A stretch of 64,000 nucleotides of DNA from contig NZ_OY781981.1 in assembly GCF_963677565.1 (NCBI RefSeq), positions 3,712,001 through 3,776,000 of the forward strand. Direction: 5' to 3'. The position numbers and the translations under genes are program-made. The notes below the pieces were generated by a model. The model worked only from the letters and a program-made list of their open reading frames with translations. It ran no database searches and was not told the origin of the DNA. This document shows, piece after piece, positions 44,615 through 54,383 of the stretch. Source of the DNA: an uncultured Draconibacterium sp. (GTDB lineage Bacteria > Bacteroidota > Bacteroidia > Bacteroidales > Prolixibacteraceae). Within the stretch, counting starts at the first letter, position 1; each line of letters begins with the position of its first letter.

Positions 44615-45217
44615 CTAATCCAGCCGTTTTATATCTATCCCGTAGATTTCGTTAAACGATTGGAAAGCTCTTTCATCCTCCGATTTTCGGGCTTTAAATA
44701 TTAGTCGGCAGCTTTCCTGAAAATCGGTAGTTACAATATCGAAGTTATCCTGTTTTAGTTTATTCATGACGGTATTTAGCATGGCGTATTCAAATTTTAG
44801 TTCATACTGAATTTCAATGAGTTTTGATAAAATTTCGGCATTGTTCAGTGCCTCCACTGTCGCCTGTCGATAGGCATTGATAAGGCCGCTTACGCCAAGC
44901 AATGTGCCTCCAAAATAACGAACTACCACCACCAGAATATTGGTTACCTCGTAGCTTTGTAATTGCCCTAAAATGGGTTTTCCGGCTGTTGATGAAGGTT
45001 CGCCGTCGTCGTTAGCCCGGGTGCGTATTTCTTCTGTTCCCAGTCGCCAGGCATAACAATGATGCCGGGCACTGTGATGCTCCTTTTTTAATGCAGCAAT
45101 CAGCTCTTTTACTTCCTCTTCATCTTTTAAAGGATAGGCATAAGAGTAAAATTTACTGCCTTTGTCTTTAAAGTAGCCGGTACTTGGTGTTTCTATGGTT
45201 TTGTATTGATCGTCCAT
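44615..45217 (-). CDS. YigZ/IMPACT family protein (UPF0029)
   Basis: A 200-residue protein of the YigZ/IMPACT family. STAGKPILGQLQSYEV and VVRYFGGTLLGVSGLINAY are the signature of the N-terminal UPF0029 domain; the C-terminal ~60 residues match the DUF1949 domain. Members are conserved cytoplasmic proteins linked to translation regulation, without a defined bacterial reaction. The ATG overlaps the stop of the upstream permease gene (TAATG), so the two are translated together. Confidence 0.92.
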   Translation of the reverse strand: MDDQYKTIETPSTGYFKDKGSKFYSYAYPLKDEEEVKELIAALKKEHHSARHHCYAWRLGTEEIRTRANDDGEPSSTAGKPILGQLQSYEVTNILVVVVRYFGGTLLGVSGLINAYRQATVEALNNAEILSKLIEIQYELKFEYAMLNTVMNKLKQDNFDIVTTDFQESCRLIFKARKSEDERAFQSFNEIYGIDIKRLD

Positions 45218-46074
45218 TATAACAGGAAATATAAACTGATTAGTGCTAAGATAACGCCGATAAAGTTAATTTTATTCAGACGTTCTTTAAAAAGTAAGGT
45301 GCCTAAAATAGCTGTAAATGCTACAATTGCCATATTATTCAAGGCGAAAACAAGCGAACTTTCCAATCCCGAATTATTCAATGCTTTTATTATAAAATAC
45401 AACGAACCAAAATTTACCACTCCCAAAAGTGTTCCGAATACCAGTGTTGCCGGATTTATACGTTGGCGGTATGTTTTGGTTATAATCGTCACCATAATTC
45501 CGACAACAAACGCAACTGCAAACACTAAAATGGTGTATAATGAAGTTTCGCTGTCGGAGATTTTTACAGCCTGTACATATTTTACCAGGGAGTCGATTAA
45601 TCCGCTTCCTAAAAACAGGAACAGCGGTAAAACAATATAAATGAGGTTTGTTCTGGTAATATCTTTTTTGTACACTGTTAATCCAACAGCAATTATGGCA
45701 GTAACAATTCCAATTGCTTTAATAGTTGTAAGTTGTTCGTTAAAATAGATTAGCGAGAAAGCAACCGGAAAAACCAGCGATAATTTATTGGCAAGTGTTG
45801 TTACGGTAATTCCTGCTTTTTGCGAGCTGTACCCAATAAGGTAAAACATGGCAATGAAGAGGATGCCGAGTATTACTGCGAAAGGTGTCCAGTGGGGTAG
45901 CGCAAGCAGGGTTTTACCACCGGCAAATGGTTGAAATAACAAAATACCCAGTAAACTGGCAGCCAGGTAATTTATTGTGATTAGCGATTGAAGTTTGCAA
46001 TTGTAATTTTTTGCAACTCTGAAAATCACATAAATCATTGATGAAGAAAGGATGCAAAGGATCAGGTATATCAT
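45217..46074 (-). CDS. EamA/DMT-superfamily permease
   Basis: A 285-residue inner-membrane protein with about ten hydrophobic helices in two EamA repeats (for example LGILFIAMFYLIGYSSQ and the C-terminal FTAILGTLLFKERLNKI). DMT permeases export or import small metabolites; the substrate is not predictable. It overlaps yigZ by one base. Confidence 0.88.
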   Translation of the reverse strand: MIYLILCILSSSMIYVIFRVAKNYNCKLQSLITINYLAASLLGILLFQPFAGGKTLLALPHWTPFAVILGILFIAMFYLIGYSSQKAGITVTTLANKLSLVFPVAFSLIYFNEQLTTIKAIGIVTAIIAVGLTVYKKDITRTNLIYIVLPLFLFLGSGLIDSLVKYVQAVKISDSETSLYTILVFAVAFVVGIMVTIITKTYRQRINPATLVFGTLLGVVNFGSLYFIIKALNNSGLESSLVFALNNMAIVAFTAILGTLLFKERLNKINFIGVILALISLYFLL

Positions 46075-46080
46075 ACGGGC

Positions 46081-46106
46081 AAAAAAAAGCAGGCTAAAAA
46101 GCCTGC
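46081..46106 (-). terminator. dnaA terminator
   Basis: GCAGGCT (46089-46095)/AGCCTGC (46100-46106) followed on the minus strand by eight T (46081-46088), directly after the dnaA stop. Confidence 0.9.
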
Positions 46107-46111
46107 CGGTA

Positions 46112-47539
46112 TTACATTTTTAATTTCTTTTCTATGTCCTCGACAAATTGTCGGAAATTTTTGTCGGTGTCTTTCAGGTTGTTTACCGTTTTGCAAGCGT
46201 GGAGAACCGTGGCGTGGTCTTTACTACCTATTTGTGCACCAATACTTGCCAGCGAGTATTTCGTCAAACTTTTCGAGAAATACATGGCTATTTGCCTTGC
46301 CTGAACGATTTCACGTTTCCTGGTTTTCGTTTGCAGCGCATCAACCGGCATACTGAAATAATCGCAAACTACTTTTGAAATGTATTCGATAGAAAGTTCA
46401 CGTTTTGAATTTTTAACCAGCTTGGTGATCAGTTTTGCTGCCAGTTCCAGTGTAATTTCGCGTTTGTTCAACATCGATTGCGCAAGGAGTGAAACCAGAG
46501 CACCTTCTAATTCGCGCACATTATTTGTAACGTGCGATGCAATGTATTCCAACACTTCTTCCGATAGCGTAATGCCGTCTTTGTATATTTTTCGGCGCAA
46601 AATCTCCATGCGTGTTTCAAAGTCGGGTGTTTGCAAATCGGCTGTCAGTCCCCACTTAAATCGCGACAATAAACGCTGTTCCATTCCTTTCAACTCAATC
46701 GGCGGCTTGTCTGATGTTAAAATCAGCTGCTTGCCCATTTGATGCAGGTGGTTGAAAATGTGGAAGAATGTTTCCTGTGTTTTTTCCTTACCGGCAAATT
46801 CATGCACATCGTCAAGAATTAACACATCAACCATTTGGTAGAAATGTAAAAAGTCGTTACGGTTATTATTACGCGTTGCCTCGGTAAATTGCGTCTGAAA
46901 TTTATTTGCATTTACATACAAAACCACTTTATCCGGAAAGTTTTCTTTTACCGCAATTCCAATGGCTTGCGACAAGTGCGTTTTCCCCAAACCCGAATTA
47001 CCATAAATCATTAAGGGATTAAAAGCAGTACCCCCCGGATTTTGCGCAACGGCAAAACCAGCGCTTCTTGCCAAACGGTTACAATCGCCTTCAACAAAAT
47101 TTTCAAAAGTGTTGTCTGGCTTTAATTGCGGGTCGATCTGTAATTTCTGTATCCCCGGAATGATAAACGGATTTTTTATGGTTGCTTTTTCCTCTGCTTT
47201 TAATGGCACAGTAAGTGGTTTATTTTGAATTTTGTTGTTGTTATTTGTTGGGTAACTAACAGTATACGGTTCATTACTGTTTTTATTGCTTAAAACAACG
47301 TTATATTCTAATTTGGCTCCGTTACCTAAAACCATACGAAGCGTCTTGCGAAGAATGTCGATAAACTGTTCTTCAAGGTACTCGTAAAAAAAGGCACTTG
47401 GTACCTGAATTGTTAATACTTTATTTTCCAATTTAACTGGCTCTATTGGCTCGAACCAGGTCTTAAAACTGCTGCTAGGAACGTTATCTTTTATAACGTT
47501 AAGGCATTTCTCCCATGCAGATCTGTATTCGTTGTTCAT
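46112..47539 (-). CDS. dnaA: Chromosomal replication initiator DnaA
   Basis: A 475-residue DnaA. Domain I (AWEKCLNVIKDNVPSSSFKT) is followed by a variable linker, the AAA+ domain with Walker A GNSGLGKTHLSQAI and Walker B VLILDDVHE, and the domain IV helix-turn-helix ending in IGAQIGSKDHATVLHACKTV, the DnaA-box recognition signature. It melts oriC and loads the replisome. The 288 bp before it (47540-47827) are AT-rich but lack a cluster of TTATCCACA boxes, so I do not call oriC there. Confidence 0.98.
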   Translation of the reverse strand: MNNEYRSAWEKCLNVIKDNVPSSSFKTWFEPIEPVKLENKVLTIQVPSAFFYEYLEEQFIDILRKTLRMVLGNGAKLEYNVVLSNKNSNEPYTVSYPTNNNNKIQNKPLTVPLKAEEKATIKNPFIIPGIQKLQIDPQLKPDNTFENFVEGDCNRLARSAGFAVAQNPGGTAFNPLMIYGNSGLGKTHLSQAIGIAVKENFPDKVVLYVNANKFQTQFTEATRNNNRNDFLHFYQMVDVLILDDVHEFAGKEKTQETFFHIFNHLHQMGKQLILTSDKPPIELKGMEQRLLSRFKWGLTADLQTPDFETRMEILRRKIYKDGITLSEEVLEYIASHVTNNVRELEGALVSLLAQSMLNKREITLELAAKLITKLVKNSKRELSIEYISKVVCDYFSMPVDALQTKTRKREIVQARQIAMYFSKSLTKYSLASIGAQIGSKDHATVLHACKTVNNLKDTDKNFRQFVEDIEKKLKM

Positions 47540-47827
47540 TTACAATTGCTGGATAATGAGGTTCTACAAATAAATTTCCCTAGTGGTATTCCGAGAACAA
47601 AATTTGCGAAAAAAAAGTGAAAAAAAAAATCAAATATCTATTGCTTTTATAACATTTGTCATATGCAATTCTTTATCAGGCATTTAAAAAATGAAATTTT
47701 TATAACATTTATAACTCACTGATAATCAGTACTTGTGATTTAACCTGTTGAGCTGTAGTTATATAACTGGTAGGTACTGGTTGGGTGTGTTTAGCCGTAC
47801 ATTTTACAATTAACAATATATTGTTAG

Positions 47828-49084
47828 TTACCGCAGTTGTTTCATTGCTTTTTCAAGTTTTATCAACTTTCCTTTCTTAAATGCGACGATACTTGATTCA
47901 GGGAACTGAATACGTAATTCCTGATGTAGTTTCTCAATCTCGGAATACACACTTGTTGAGCCGGTTAGGTACGTATAAACATTTGCCGATAAATACTCTT
48001 CAATATCACCTTCAACGGAGTCGAACATGTCTGTGTCAGTATCCAATTTTGTTTTTGTCGACAGTAAATGAATTTTAAATACTATATCTTTTACCGAAGC
48101 ATCGTCTTTTGTGTTAATGTAAACTTCTTTGCCAAAATCGAATGCTGATACCTGCAAATACCTTTTGGGATTTTGCTGAATATCGCCAATGAGAAATCCA
48201 AGGTTTTCAGACAGTGTATTAATTGATTGATACAATTCGTCGTTGTTAAGGAGTAAGCCGGCCGAATTGTCATCACTGTTTAGTTTTTCAAGTATTAACA
48301 GCATTTCATCTGATGCATCAGCCAGGTTATTTAAAACTGGAGTAACCGAAATATTTGCCAACGTATCGGAAAATGAGTTAAGGTTTTTAATGGTGGCTTC
48401 AAAAGCCGCTGCATTATCTTTAAACGTTGCAGTTAACTCTTCTATGTTCGAAACAATATTTTTTACGTTGTCTTTTTCTGAAGCCATTATTTCTTGTAAA
48501 TCAGAAGTAGTTGCTTCAATGTTTTCAACCGTCTGGTTGATTCGGGCAAAACTTGTTGCAAGGTTTTCCCGTGCATCTTCATTAAAAATAACCGTAAGTA
48601 CCGTAATTGCTGAGTCGACCGTACTTAAGAGTTCTTCAGCTTTGTTTTTTAAAGGTAGAACCTGCATGCTTACCTGATCCTTTAGCCCGGCTTCAATCGA
48701 TCCGGGAATTGTATCGTTTGATTGGTATACTTCGTTTTCGCCGCTATACACGATTTCTATTGAACGGGTTCCCATTATATCGCTGCTAACAATGCGGGCA
48801 ATAGATTTAACGGGTATTTTAAACTCGGAGTTCACCGAAAAACTTACGATCAGTCGTCCACTTCTGTCGGGGGCAAATTTTACATCGGTAACCTGTCCGA
48901 TCTGGTATCCGTTAAGTGTAACTTCGTTGGATTTTACAAGTCCGTCAACACGGTTGTAATACACATGGTAGTAATCGTTTTGTTTAAAAATATCGTTGCC
49001 TTTAAGAAAGCTCAATCCCCATATAAGTATGGCTAGTGAAAAGACAATTAAGATTCCAAGTTTCGTGTATTTTGCATTTTTCAT
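47828..49084 (-). CDS. MlaD/MCE-family lipid-transport protein
   Basis: A 418-residue protein starting at MKNAKYTKLGILIVF (ATG at 49084; a start at 49120 adds 12 residues that overlap poorly with the family). One N-terminal transmembrane helix anchors it. The MCE domain follows (YYHVYYNRVDGLVKSNEVTL, NGYQIGQVTDVKF, IARIVSSDIMGTRSIEI). A long helical part (residues about 150-290) would form the tunnel. MCE proteins carry phospholipids between membranes. No ABC partner genes are adjacent. Confidence 0.9.
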   Translation of the reverse strand: MKNAKYTKLGILIVFSLAILIWGLSFLKGNDIFKQNDYYHVYYNRVDGLVKSNEVTLNGYQIGQVTDVKFAPDRSGRLIVSFSVNSEFKIPVKSIARIVSSDIMGTRSIEIVYSGENEVYQSNDTIPGSIEAGLKDQVSMQVLPLKNKAEELLSTVDSAITVLTVIFNEDARENLATSFARINQTVENIEATTSDLQEIMASEKDNVKNIVSNIEELTATFKDNAAAFEATIKNLNSFSDTLANISVTPVLNNLADASDEMLLILEKLNSDDNSAGLLLNNDELYQSINTLSENLGFLIGDIQQNPKRYLQVSAFDFGKEVYINTKDDASVKDIVFKIHLLSTKTKLDTDTDMFDSVEGDIEEYLSANVYTYLTGSTSVYSEIEKLHQELRIQFPESSIVAFKKGKLIKLEKAMKQLR

Positions 49085-49135
49085 GGCGGAAAAATAAGAT
49101 TTTAATGTAAAAGTAGCCAATTCACGGGGGATTAA

Positions 49136-50314
49136 TCAATGCTCCGTAACCTTTTTTACAGAAATTAACTTATTATTTTTGAAAGCTACTACAAAGGCGC
49201 TGGGGTATTTGGTGCTTATTCGTTTTTGCTCCATCTTGGCTTCATCAATGGTTTTGAAATTTCCAGAAAAATAGCGATTGAGGTTTTGACCTTCCAGTCG
49301 AAATATATTTTGTTCGCCTTTAAAGTTTGCCGGAGTAACTTCCAGTTTTCGTGTTAAAGTCATTATCTGTACGGAGTAAAACAGTTCATCTTTATCTTGC
49401 TGCTGATTAGTGTTACCTGCTTTGGCCAGCGGCAAGTCTGATCGAACAGTATTTGTAACACCGTTGGTAATGTTAGCTGAGTTGGTATTGTTTTCGGTTA
49501 CCAGGTGGAAACTGCTGCGTTGTTCTATCTCCGATTTATAATCTCTAAAAGCTCTGAAAATAGCATAAGCCAAACGTGTTCTTCCGGCTTCGCTGGTAAG
49601 ATATTGTCGCTCATTGTTATGACTGATAAAACCGGTTTCAATTAAAACGCTGGGCATGGTAGTTTGCCTTAATACAAGAAATCCGGCCATTTTTACACTA
49701 CGGTCGAGGCGTTTGGCATAATTCCGAAATTCGTTTTGAATGCTTGAAGCCAGCATAACACTTTGCGTCTGGTATTCTTCCTGCATGGTTTCAAACATGA
49801 TGTAAGACTCGGGAAGGTTTGGATCGAAGCCTTCGTATGTGGTATTGTAATCGTCTTCTAAAAGAATAACCGCATTCTCCTTTTTTGCCACTTCAAGGTT
49901 GTCGTCGTTTCGGTGTAAGCCCAATACAAATGTTTCTGTTCCCTGCACACTTCCGGCATCAACTGCATTTACATGGATGGATATAAAAAGATCGGCTTCG
50001 TTCTTATTCGCAATATCGGCACGCTTATATAATGGTATAAAAACATCGCTTGTTCGGGTGTAAACTACTTTTATATCAGGGTAATTATCTTTTATGGTGG
50101 TTCCAAGCTTTAGAGCGATATCCAGAACAATATTTTTTTCGACTGCATTGCCAAACGATGCACCAAGATCTCTGCCACCATGTCCCGGATCGATAACAAC
50201 CACCGAAATTCCTTCCTTTTTGCTTCCAGAAATGTCTGGATTTGCAGCTAAAGCATGCATTGCAAAAAAGTAGCAGCAAACGAGCAGAAGTAATTTTAAG
50301 CGTTGTTGTGTCAT
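49136..50314 (-). CDS. N-acetylmuramoyl-L-alanine amidase (Amidase_3) with C-terminal SPOR-like region
   Basis: A 392-residue exported amidase that cuts peptide stems from peptidoglycan, usually at division. VVIDPGHGGRDLGA gives the first zinc His, EKNIVLDIALKLG the Glu, and LFISIHVNAVDAG the next His; PSVLIETGFISHNNE holds the catalytic Glu. After an Asn/Thr-rich linker a SPOR-like domain (FYSVQIMTL to FVVAFKNNKLI) may bind denuded glycan at the septum. It precedes the MCE gene by 51 bp. Confidence 0.93.
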   Translation of the reverse strand: MTQQRLKLLLLVCCYFFAMHALAANPDISGSKKEGISVVVIDPGHGGRDLGASFGNAVEKNIVLDIALKLGTTIKDNYPDIKVVYTRTSDVFIPLYKRADIANKNEADLFISIHVNAVDAGSVQGTETFVLGLHRNDDNLEVAKKENAVILLEDDYNTTYEGFDPNLPESYIMFETMQEEYQTQSVMLASSIQNEFRNYAKRLDRSVKMAGFLVLRQTTMPSVLIETGFISHNNERQYLTSEAGRTRLAYAIFRAFRDYKSEIEQRSSFHLVTENNTNSANITNGVTNTVRSDLPLAKAGNTNQQQDKDELFYSVQIMTLTRKLEVTPANFKGEQNIFRLEGQNLNRYFSGNFKTIDEAKMEQKRISTKYPSAFVVAFKNNKLISVKKVTEH

Positions 50315-50526
50315 GTAAATATCTGATCTGTATTCAACTATATAAACACATAAAAGCAGGGCCTTAGTATTTGTTCAATACCTTTTTATTTATTTGCTTT
50401 GCCCCGCTAATGACTTATTACCGTAAAAATAGAAATATTAGCATTATTTTGCATTTTATAGCACTTTAGTATACACCATATTTATATTTTTGTGCAGCCA
50501 ATTTGATTTGAAACGCAGAAAACATT

Positions 50527-53196
50527 TTGTATAAATTAATCATCACATATTTATTCCTGGTTATTCCTTTATTAATTTTTGCCCAGGAACCTGAAATTAG
50601 TATCGCTCCACAGCAGCAATTTTCAGACACTACTTTTTCTTCATTAGCCATTGCGCAGGATACTGCTTTAACCGATAGTCTGGTGCTCGACACAATGGGA
50701 GTGGTAAAAGAGCAGAAAGCGGTAATTAACGCCCCAATTGATTATACTGCCAGTGATTCGATGGTGGTTTCTCTTGATGGACAAAAAGTATACTTGTACA
50801 ACGAGGCAAAAGTAACCTACCAGAATATTGAGCTGGAAGCTTATTATATTGAACTTGACCTGGAAACCAAAGAGATTTACGCCGAAGGTATTCTTGACTC
50901 AGTTGGAGAGATGACTCAGAAACCTCTTTTCAGGCAAGGTTCGGAAGAGTATGAATCGGAAACCATGCGTTATAATTTTGAATCGGAAAAGGCTTTTATT
51001 ACAAAAGTTGTTTCGGCGCAGGGCGAAGGTTTTATTCACAGCGATCGAACGAAAAAAATTGGTGAAGAGGTTTTTATAACAAAGGACGCCAAGTATACGA
51101 CCTGCGATGCTGATCATCCACACTTTTACCTTCACTTAACTAAGGCAAAAGTTGTATCGAATGAAAAAATCATTACCGGACCGGCATACATGGTTTTGGA
51201 AGACTTTCCCATATATTTTCCCATTCTGCCCTTTGGATATTTTCCAAACTCACCAAGCTATTCATCGGGTATTTTGTTGCCTAAATACGGTGAGGAGCAA
51301 AACCGCGGATTTTTCCTGCGCGACGGAGGATACTACTGGGCGGCAAGCGAGTACTTCGATTTGGCGGTTCAGGGAGATATTTATTCGCGAGGATCGTGGG
51401 GAACACGAATAAAAACGAATTACAAAAAGCGATATAAATTTAGCGGAAACTTTGGTTTTGATTATGCCATAAATAAATACGGCGAGCAAGGCCTGGATAC
51501 TTATCGCAAATCAAAACAATACAAAATTATGTGGTCGCACTCGCAGGATAGTAAAGCCAATCCAAATCAAACCTTCTCGGCCAGTGTTAACATTTCTTCG
51601 AGTGGCTACGATAAGCAAAATGCTTACGATATGAACGATTACCTGACGACTACAAAATCGTCAAGTATTTCCTATTCAAGAAAGTTTGAGAATACGCCGT
51701 TTAATATGTCGATGAACCTCAGGCATTCGCAAAATACAAAAGACAGTACAATGTCGTTATCGTTACCTGAAATGACATTTAGTATGGCTAAGGTTTATCC
51801 GTTCAGAAAAAAGAACCGCAGCGGAAGTATTAAATTTTACGAGAAATTTGGTATTAATTATACGGGTAACTTAAAAAACTCGATAACGGCAAAAGAAGAC
51901 GAAATTTTTAGCAGTTCGTTTGCTACCGATTGGAAAAACGGGATAAAACATAATCTGCCTATTTCATTTCCAAGTTTTAACCTCTTTAATCATATCAATT
52001 TCAGCCCGGGTATTAGTTACAACGAAAAATGGTACTTTAAAAAATACAATTATAACTATGAGGCAGGAGGTGATTTTCCTGATAATCCATCATCAATACC
52101 TGACAACATTAGAATTGATACCATTACAGGATTAAATCGGGTTTATGATTATGCTTATAGTATAAGTGCTTCAACAAACATATACGGGATGTTTATTCCA
52201 CGCAATCCGGATTCGAAAATTAAGGGTATTCGTCATAAAATGACACCGTCTGTATCGTTCAGTTACCGACCCGATTTCGGAGCCGATAAATATGGTTACT
52301 GGCAGGAAGTGCAGGTTGATTCTGCCGGAAACACCCAGTATTTCGATACCAACCTTGGTGGAATATATGGAGGATCTCCGGGAAGGGGAGAATCAGGAGC
52401 GATTTCATTCTCGCTGAATAATAACCTGGAGATGAAAAAGCTGGATACCCGCGATTCTACCAAAACCGACGAAGAACAAAGTTTTAGAAAGGTAAAAATA
52501 ATTGACAACCTGAGTGTTTCTTCATCTTATAACCTGATTGCCGACTCGCTTAATTTGTCGCCATTTAATATCAGGGCGCGTACAACTGTTGCCGGTGTAA
52601 GCATAAATATGGGGACAACACTTGATCCGTATATGGTCGATGAGAATTATCGTCGTATTCATAAATACGTATGGAATGAACGCAGTGGTATAAAAAAACT
52701 GGGACGTGTGACCAGGGCCAACCTCTCGTTTGGAATGAATTTCAGCTCGAAAGACAAAGATAAAGAAGGGAATAAGCAAGGTGATGACCAGGAAGGTCCT
52801 ACGGCGTCGGGTGAAACATTGCCGGCAATTTACGATGAATATGCTGCTTTTAGCCTTCCCTGGGATTTTAGTTTCGATTACAGTTTGAATTATTCAGGGG
52901 CTACAAAGTCAAATCCTAATGGGCGGGTAACCCAAACTTTAGGTTTACGCGGTAACGTTAGTATTACCGATAAGTGGCAACTGAGCGCTATGACCAACTT
53001 TGATATTCAGGAACAGGAGTTTGCTTTAACTTCGTTCCGTTTAAATCGCGATTTGCACTGCTGGAATATGTCGTTTAACTTTGTGCCTTTCGGATTCCGT
53101 AAAAGTTACAGTTTTACCATCAGCGCTTCCTCGTCGATGTTGCAGGATTTGAAAATCCAAAAACAGCAAAGCCACTACGATAACTTTACTTTTTAA
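50527..53196 (+). CDS. lptD: LPS-assembly outer-membrane protein LptD (OstA)
   Basis: An 889-residue outer-membrane protein that inserts lipopolysaccharide. Signal MYKLIITYLFLVIPLLIF is followed by an OstA/LptA-like jellyroll (KVYLYNEAKVTYQNIELEAY, SEKAFITKVVSAQGEGF) and a long barrel from LPFGYFPNSPSYSSGILLPK onward. No ATG fits; an in-frame stop lies at 50509, so the start is TTG at 50527 or ATT at 50524. The gene diverges from the amidase gene. Confidence 0.88.
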   Translation: MYKLIITYLFLVIPLLIFAQEPEISIAPQQQFSDTTFSSLAIAQDTALTDSLVLDTMGVVKEQKAVINAPIDYTASDSMVVSLDGQKVYLYNEAKVTYQNIELEAYYIELDLETKEIYAEGILDSVGEMTQKPLFRQGSEEYESETMRYNFESEKAFITKVVSAQGEGFIHSDRTKKIGEEVFITKDAKYTTCDADHPHFYLHLTKAKVVSNEKIITGPAYMVLEDFPIYFPILPFGYFPNSPSYSSGILLPKYGEEQNRGFFLRDGGYYWAASEYFDLAVQGDIYSRGSWGTRIKTNYKKRYKFSGNFGFDYAINKYGEQGLDTYRKSKQYKIMWSHSQDSKANPNQTFSASVNISSSGYDKQNAYDMNDYLTTTKSSSISYSRKFENTPFNMSMNLRHSQNTKDSTMSLSLPEMTFSMAKVYPFRKKNRSGSIKFYEKFGINYTGNLKNSITAKEDEIFSSSFATDWKNGIKHNLPISFPSFNLFNHINFSPGISYNEKWYFKKYNYNYEAGGDFPDNPSSIPDNIRIDTITGLNRVYDYAYSISASTNIYGMFIPRNPDSKIKGIRHKMTPSVSFSYRPDFGADKYGYWQEVQVDSAGNTQYFDTNLGGIYGGSPGRGESGAISFSLNNNLEMKKLDTRDSTKTDEEQSFRKVKIIDNLSVSSSYNLIADSLNLSPFNIRARTTVAGVSINMGTTLDPYMVDENYRRIHKYVWNERSGIKKLGRVTRANLSFGMNFSSKDKDKEGNKQGDDQEGPTASGETLPAIYDEYAAFSLPWDFSFDYSLNYSGATKSNPNGRVTQTLGLRGNVSITDKWQLSAMTNFDIQEQEFALTSFRLNRDLHCWNMSFNFVPFGFRKSYSFTISASSSMLQDLKIQKQQSHYDNFTF

Positions 53197-53361
53197 GAAG
53201 TAATTGCCTTTCAAAGGCTGGAGATTTTTTATACATAATTTTCCTCTCTGCATTTTCCATTAATTGTAATTTGTTTTTTTACCATTAACAAGTTATTTGG
53301 CTAATTTGCCAATTGCGAAATTTGAATCATATTCTTGTATCTTCACATAAAAATTAGCATT

Positions 53362-53739
53362 ATGAAAAAGATAATATCAACTGAAAAAGCACCTGCTGCA
53401 ATTGGTCCGTACAGTCAGGCTGTTGAAGTAAACGGAACACTTTATATCTCAGGACAAGTGCCACTCGATCCGGCAACGATGACAGTTGTTGACGGCGGAA
53501 TTACAGAGCAAACCGAGCAGGTAATGCTTAACATTGGCGAGATTCTTTCAGCAGCTGGTTATACTTTTGCCGATGTTGTAAAATCAACTTGTCTGTTAAG
53601 CGACATGGCCAATTTTAAAGCCATGAACGAGGTTTACGGAAAATATTACAGCGAGAACCCACCAGCGAGAGCTGCATTTGCGGTAAAAGAGTTGCCCTTG
53701 GGTGTTATGGTTGAAATTGAAACAATTGCTGTAAAATAA
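53362..53739 (+). CDS. RidA-family enamine/imine deaminase
   Basis: A 125-residue RidA/YjgF protein that hydrolyses reactive 2-aminoacrylate and related imines. The start at 53362 gives MKKIISTEKAPAAIGPYSQA, the classic N-terminus; an upstream in-frame codon at 53335 is not needed. YISGQVPLDP and RAAFAVKELPLGVMVEIE contain the conserved Arg and Glu. It precedes a GNAT gene by 7 bp. Confidence 0.95.
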   Translation: MKKIISTEKAPAAIGPYSQAVEVNGTLYISGQVPLDPATMTVVDGGITEQTEQVMLNIGEILSAAGYTFADVVKSTCLLSDMANFKAMNEVYGKYYSENPPARAAFAVKELPLGVMVEIETIAVK

Positions 53740-53746
53740 GTTTAGA

Positions 53747-54250
53747 ATGAATGATGCAATTCGCCTCAAAAAGCTTGAGGAGAAAGACTTAAGTCAGGTT
53801 AAAGATATATACAACTATTACATTGAAAATTCGACAGGAACTTTTCATACCAGCCTGGTAAGTGAAAACGAACTGAAGGAAATTCTGCCTGTTGGCGATA
53901 AGAGATTCAGGTCGTTTCTGATTTACTTTGATAATTTAGTTGTCGGATATTGTTACCTGGGACGCTATAAAAACCGGGCAGCCTACGACCGCACTGCTGA
54001 AGTAACCATTTATTTAAAACCTGAATTTTTCGGGAAAGGCATTGGCCGGGAGGTTTTGCAGCAGATGGAGCAAAAAGCATTGGAGGTAGATATATTTGTG
54101 CTTCTCGGAATTATTACGGCCGAAAACGAAGCAAGCATTAAGCTGTTTGAGCGAATGGGCTACGAAAAATGCGGACATTTTAAACAAGTAGGAGAAAAGT
54201 TTGGGCGGATACTGGATGTTGTGGCTTATCAGAAGCTCTTGGAACAGTAA
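53747..54250 (+). CDS. GNAT N-acetyltransferase (phosphinothricin-acetyltransferase-like)
   Basis: A 167-residue GNAT protein. YYIENSTGTFHT and VGYCYLGRYKNRAAYDRTAE resemble the PAT/MnaT branch, which acetylates amino groups of small molecules; YLKPEFFGKGIGREVLQQME is the acetyl-CoA site. The true acceptor is unknown. Co-directional with ridA, 7 bp apart. Confidence 0.88.
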   Translation: MNDAIRLKKLEEKDLSQVKDIYNYYIENSTGTFHTSLVSENELKEILPVGDKRFRSFLIYFDNLVVGYCYLGRYKNRAAYDRTAEVTIYLKPEFFGKGIGREVLQQMEQKALEVDIFVLLGIITAENEASIKLFERMGYEKCGHFKQVGEKFGRILDVVAYQKLLEQ

Positions 54251-54383
54251 TTTTTTGTTGGAAGTTTGCATCTTTGCTTAAGATTTGATGATGGATAAAA
54301 TAACTATTTTGGCACTTATGCCGATAGCCCTGTAGTCCTAATCTTTTTATATTTTTGAAATTCATTTCAACCCGATTATAATT

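Noticed and set aside
47540..47827. oriC upstream of dnaA
   Set aside because: AT-rich, but only one imperfect DnaA-box-like sequence (near 47550) was seen.
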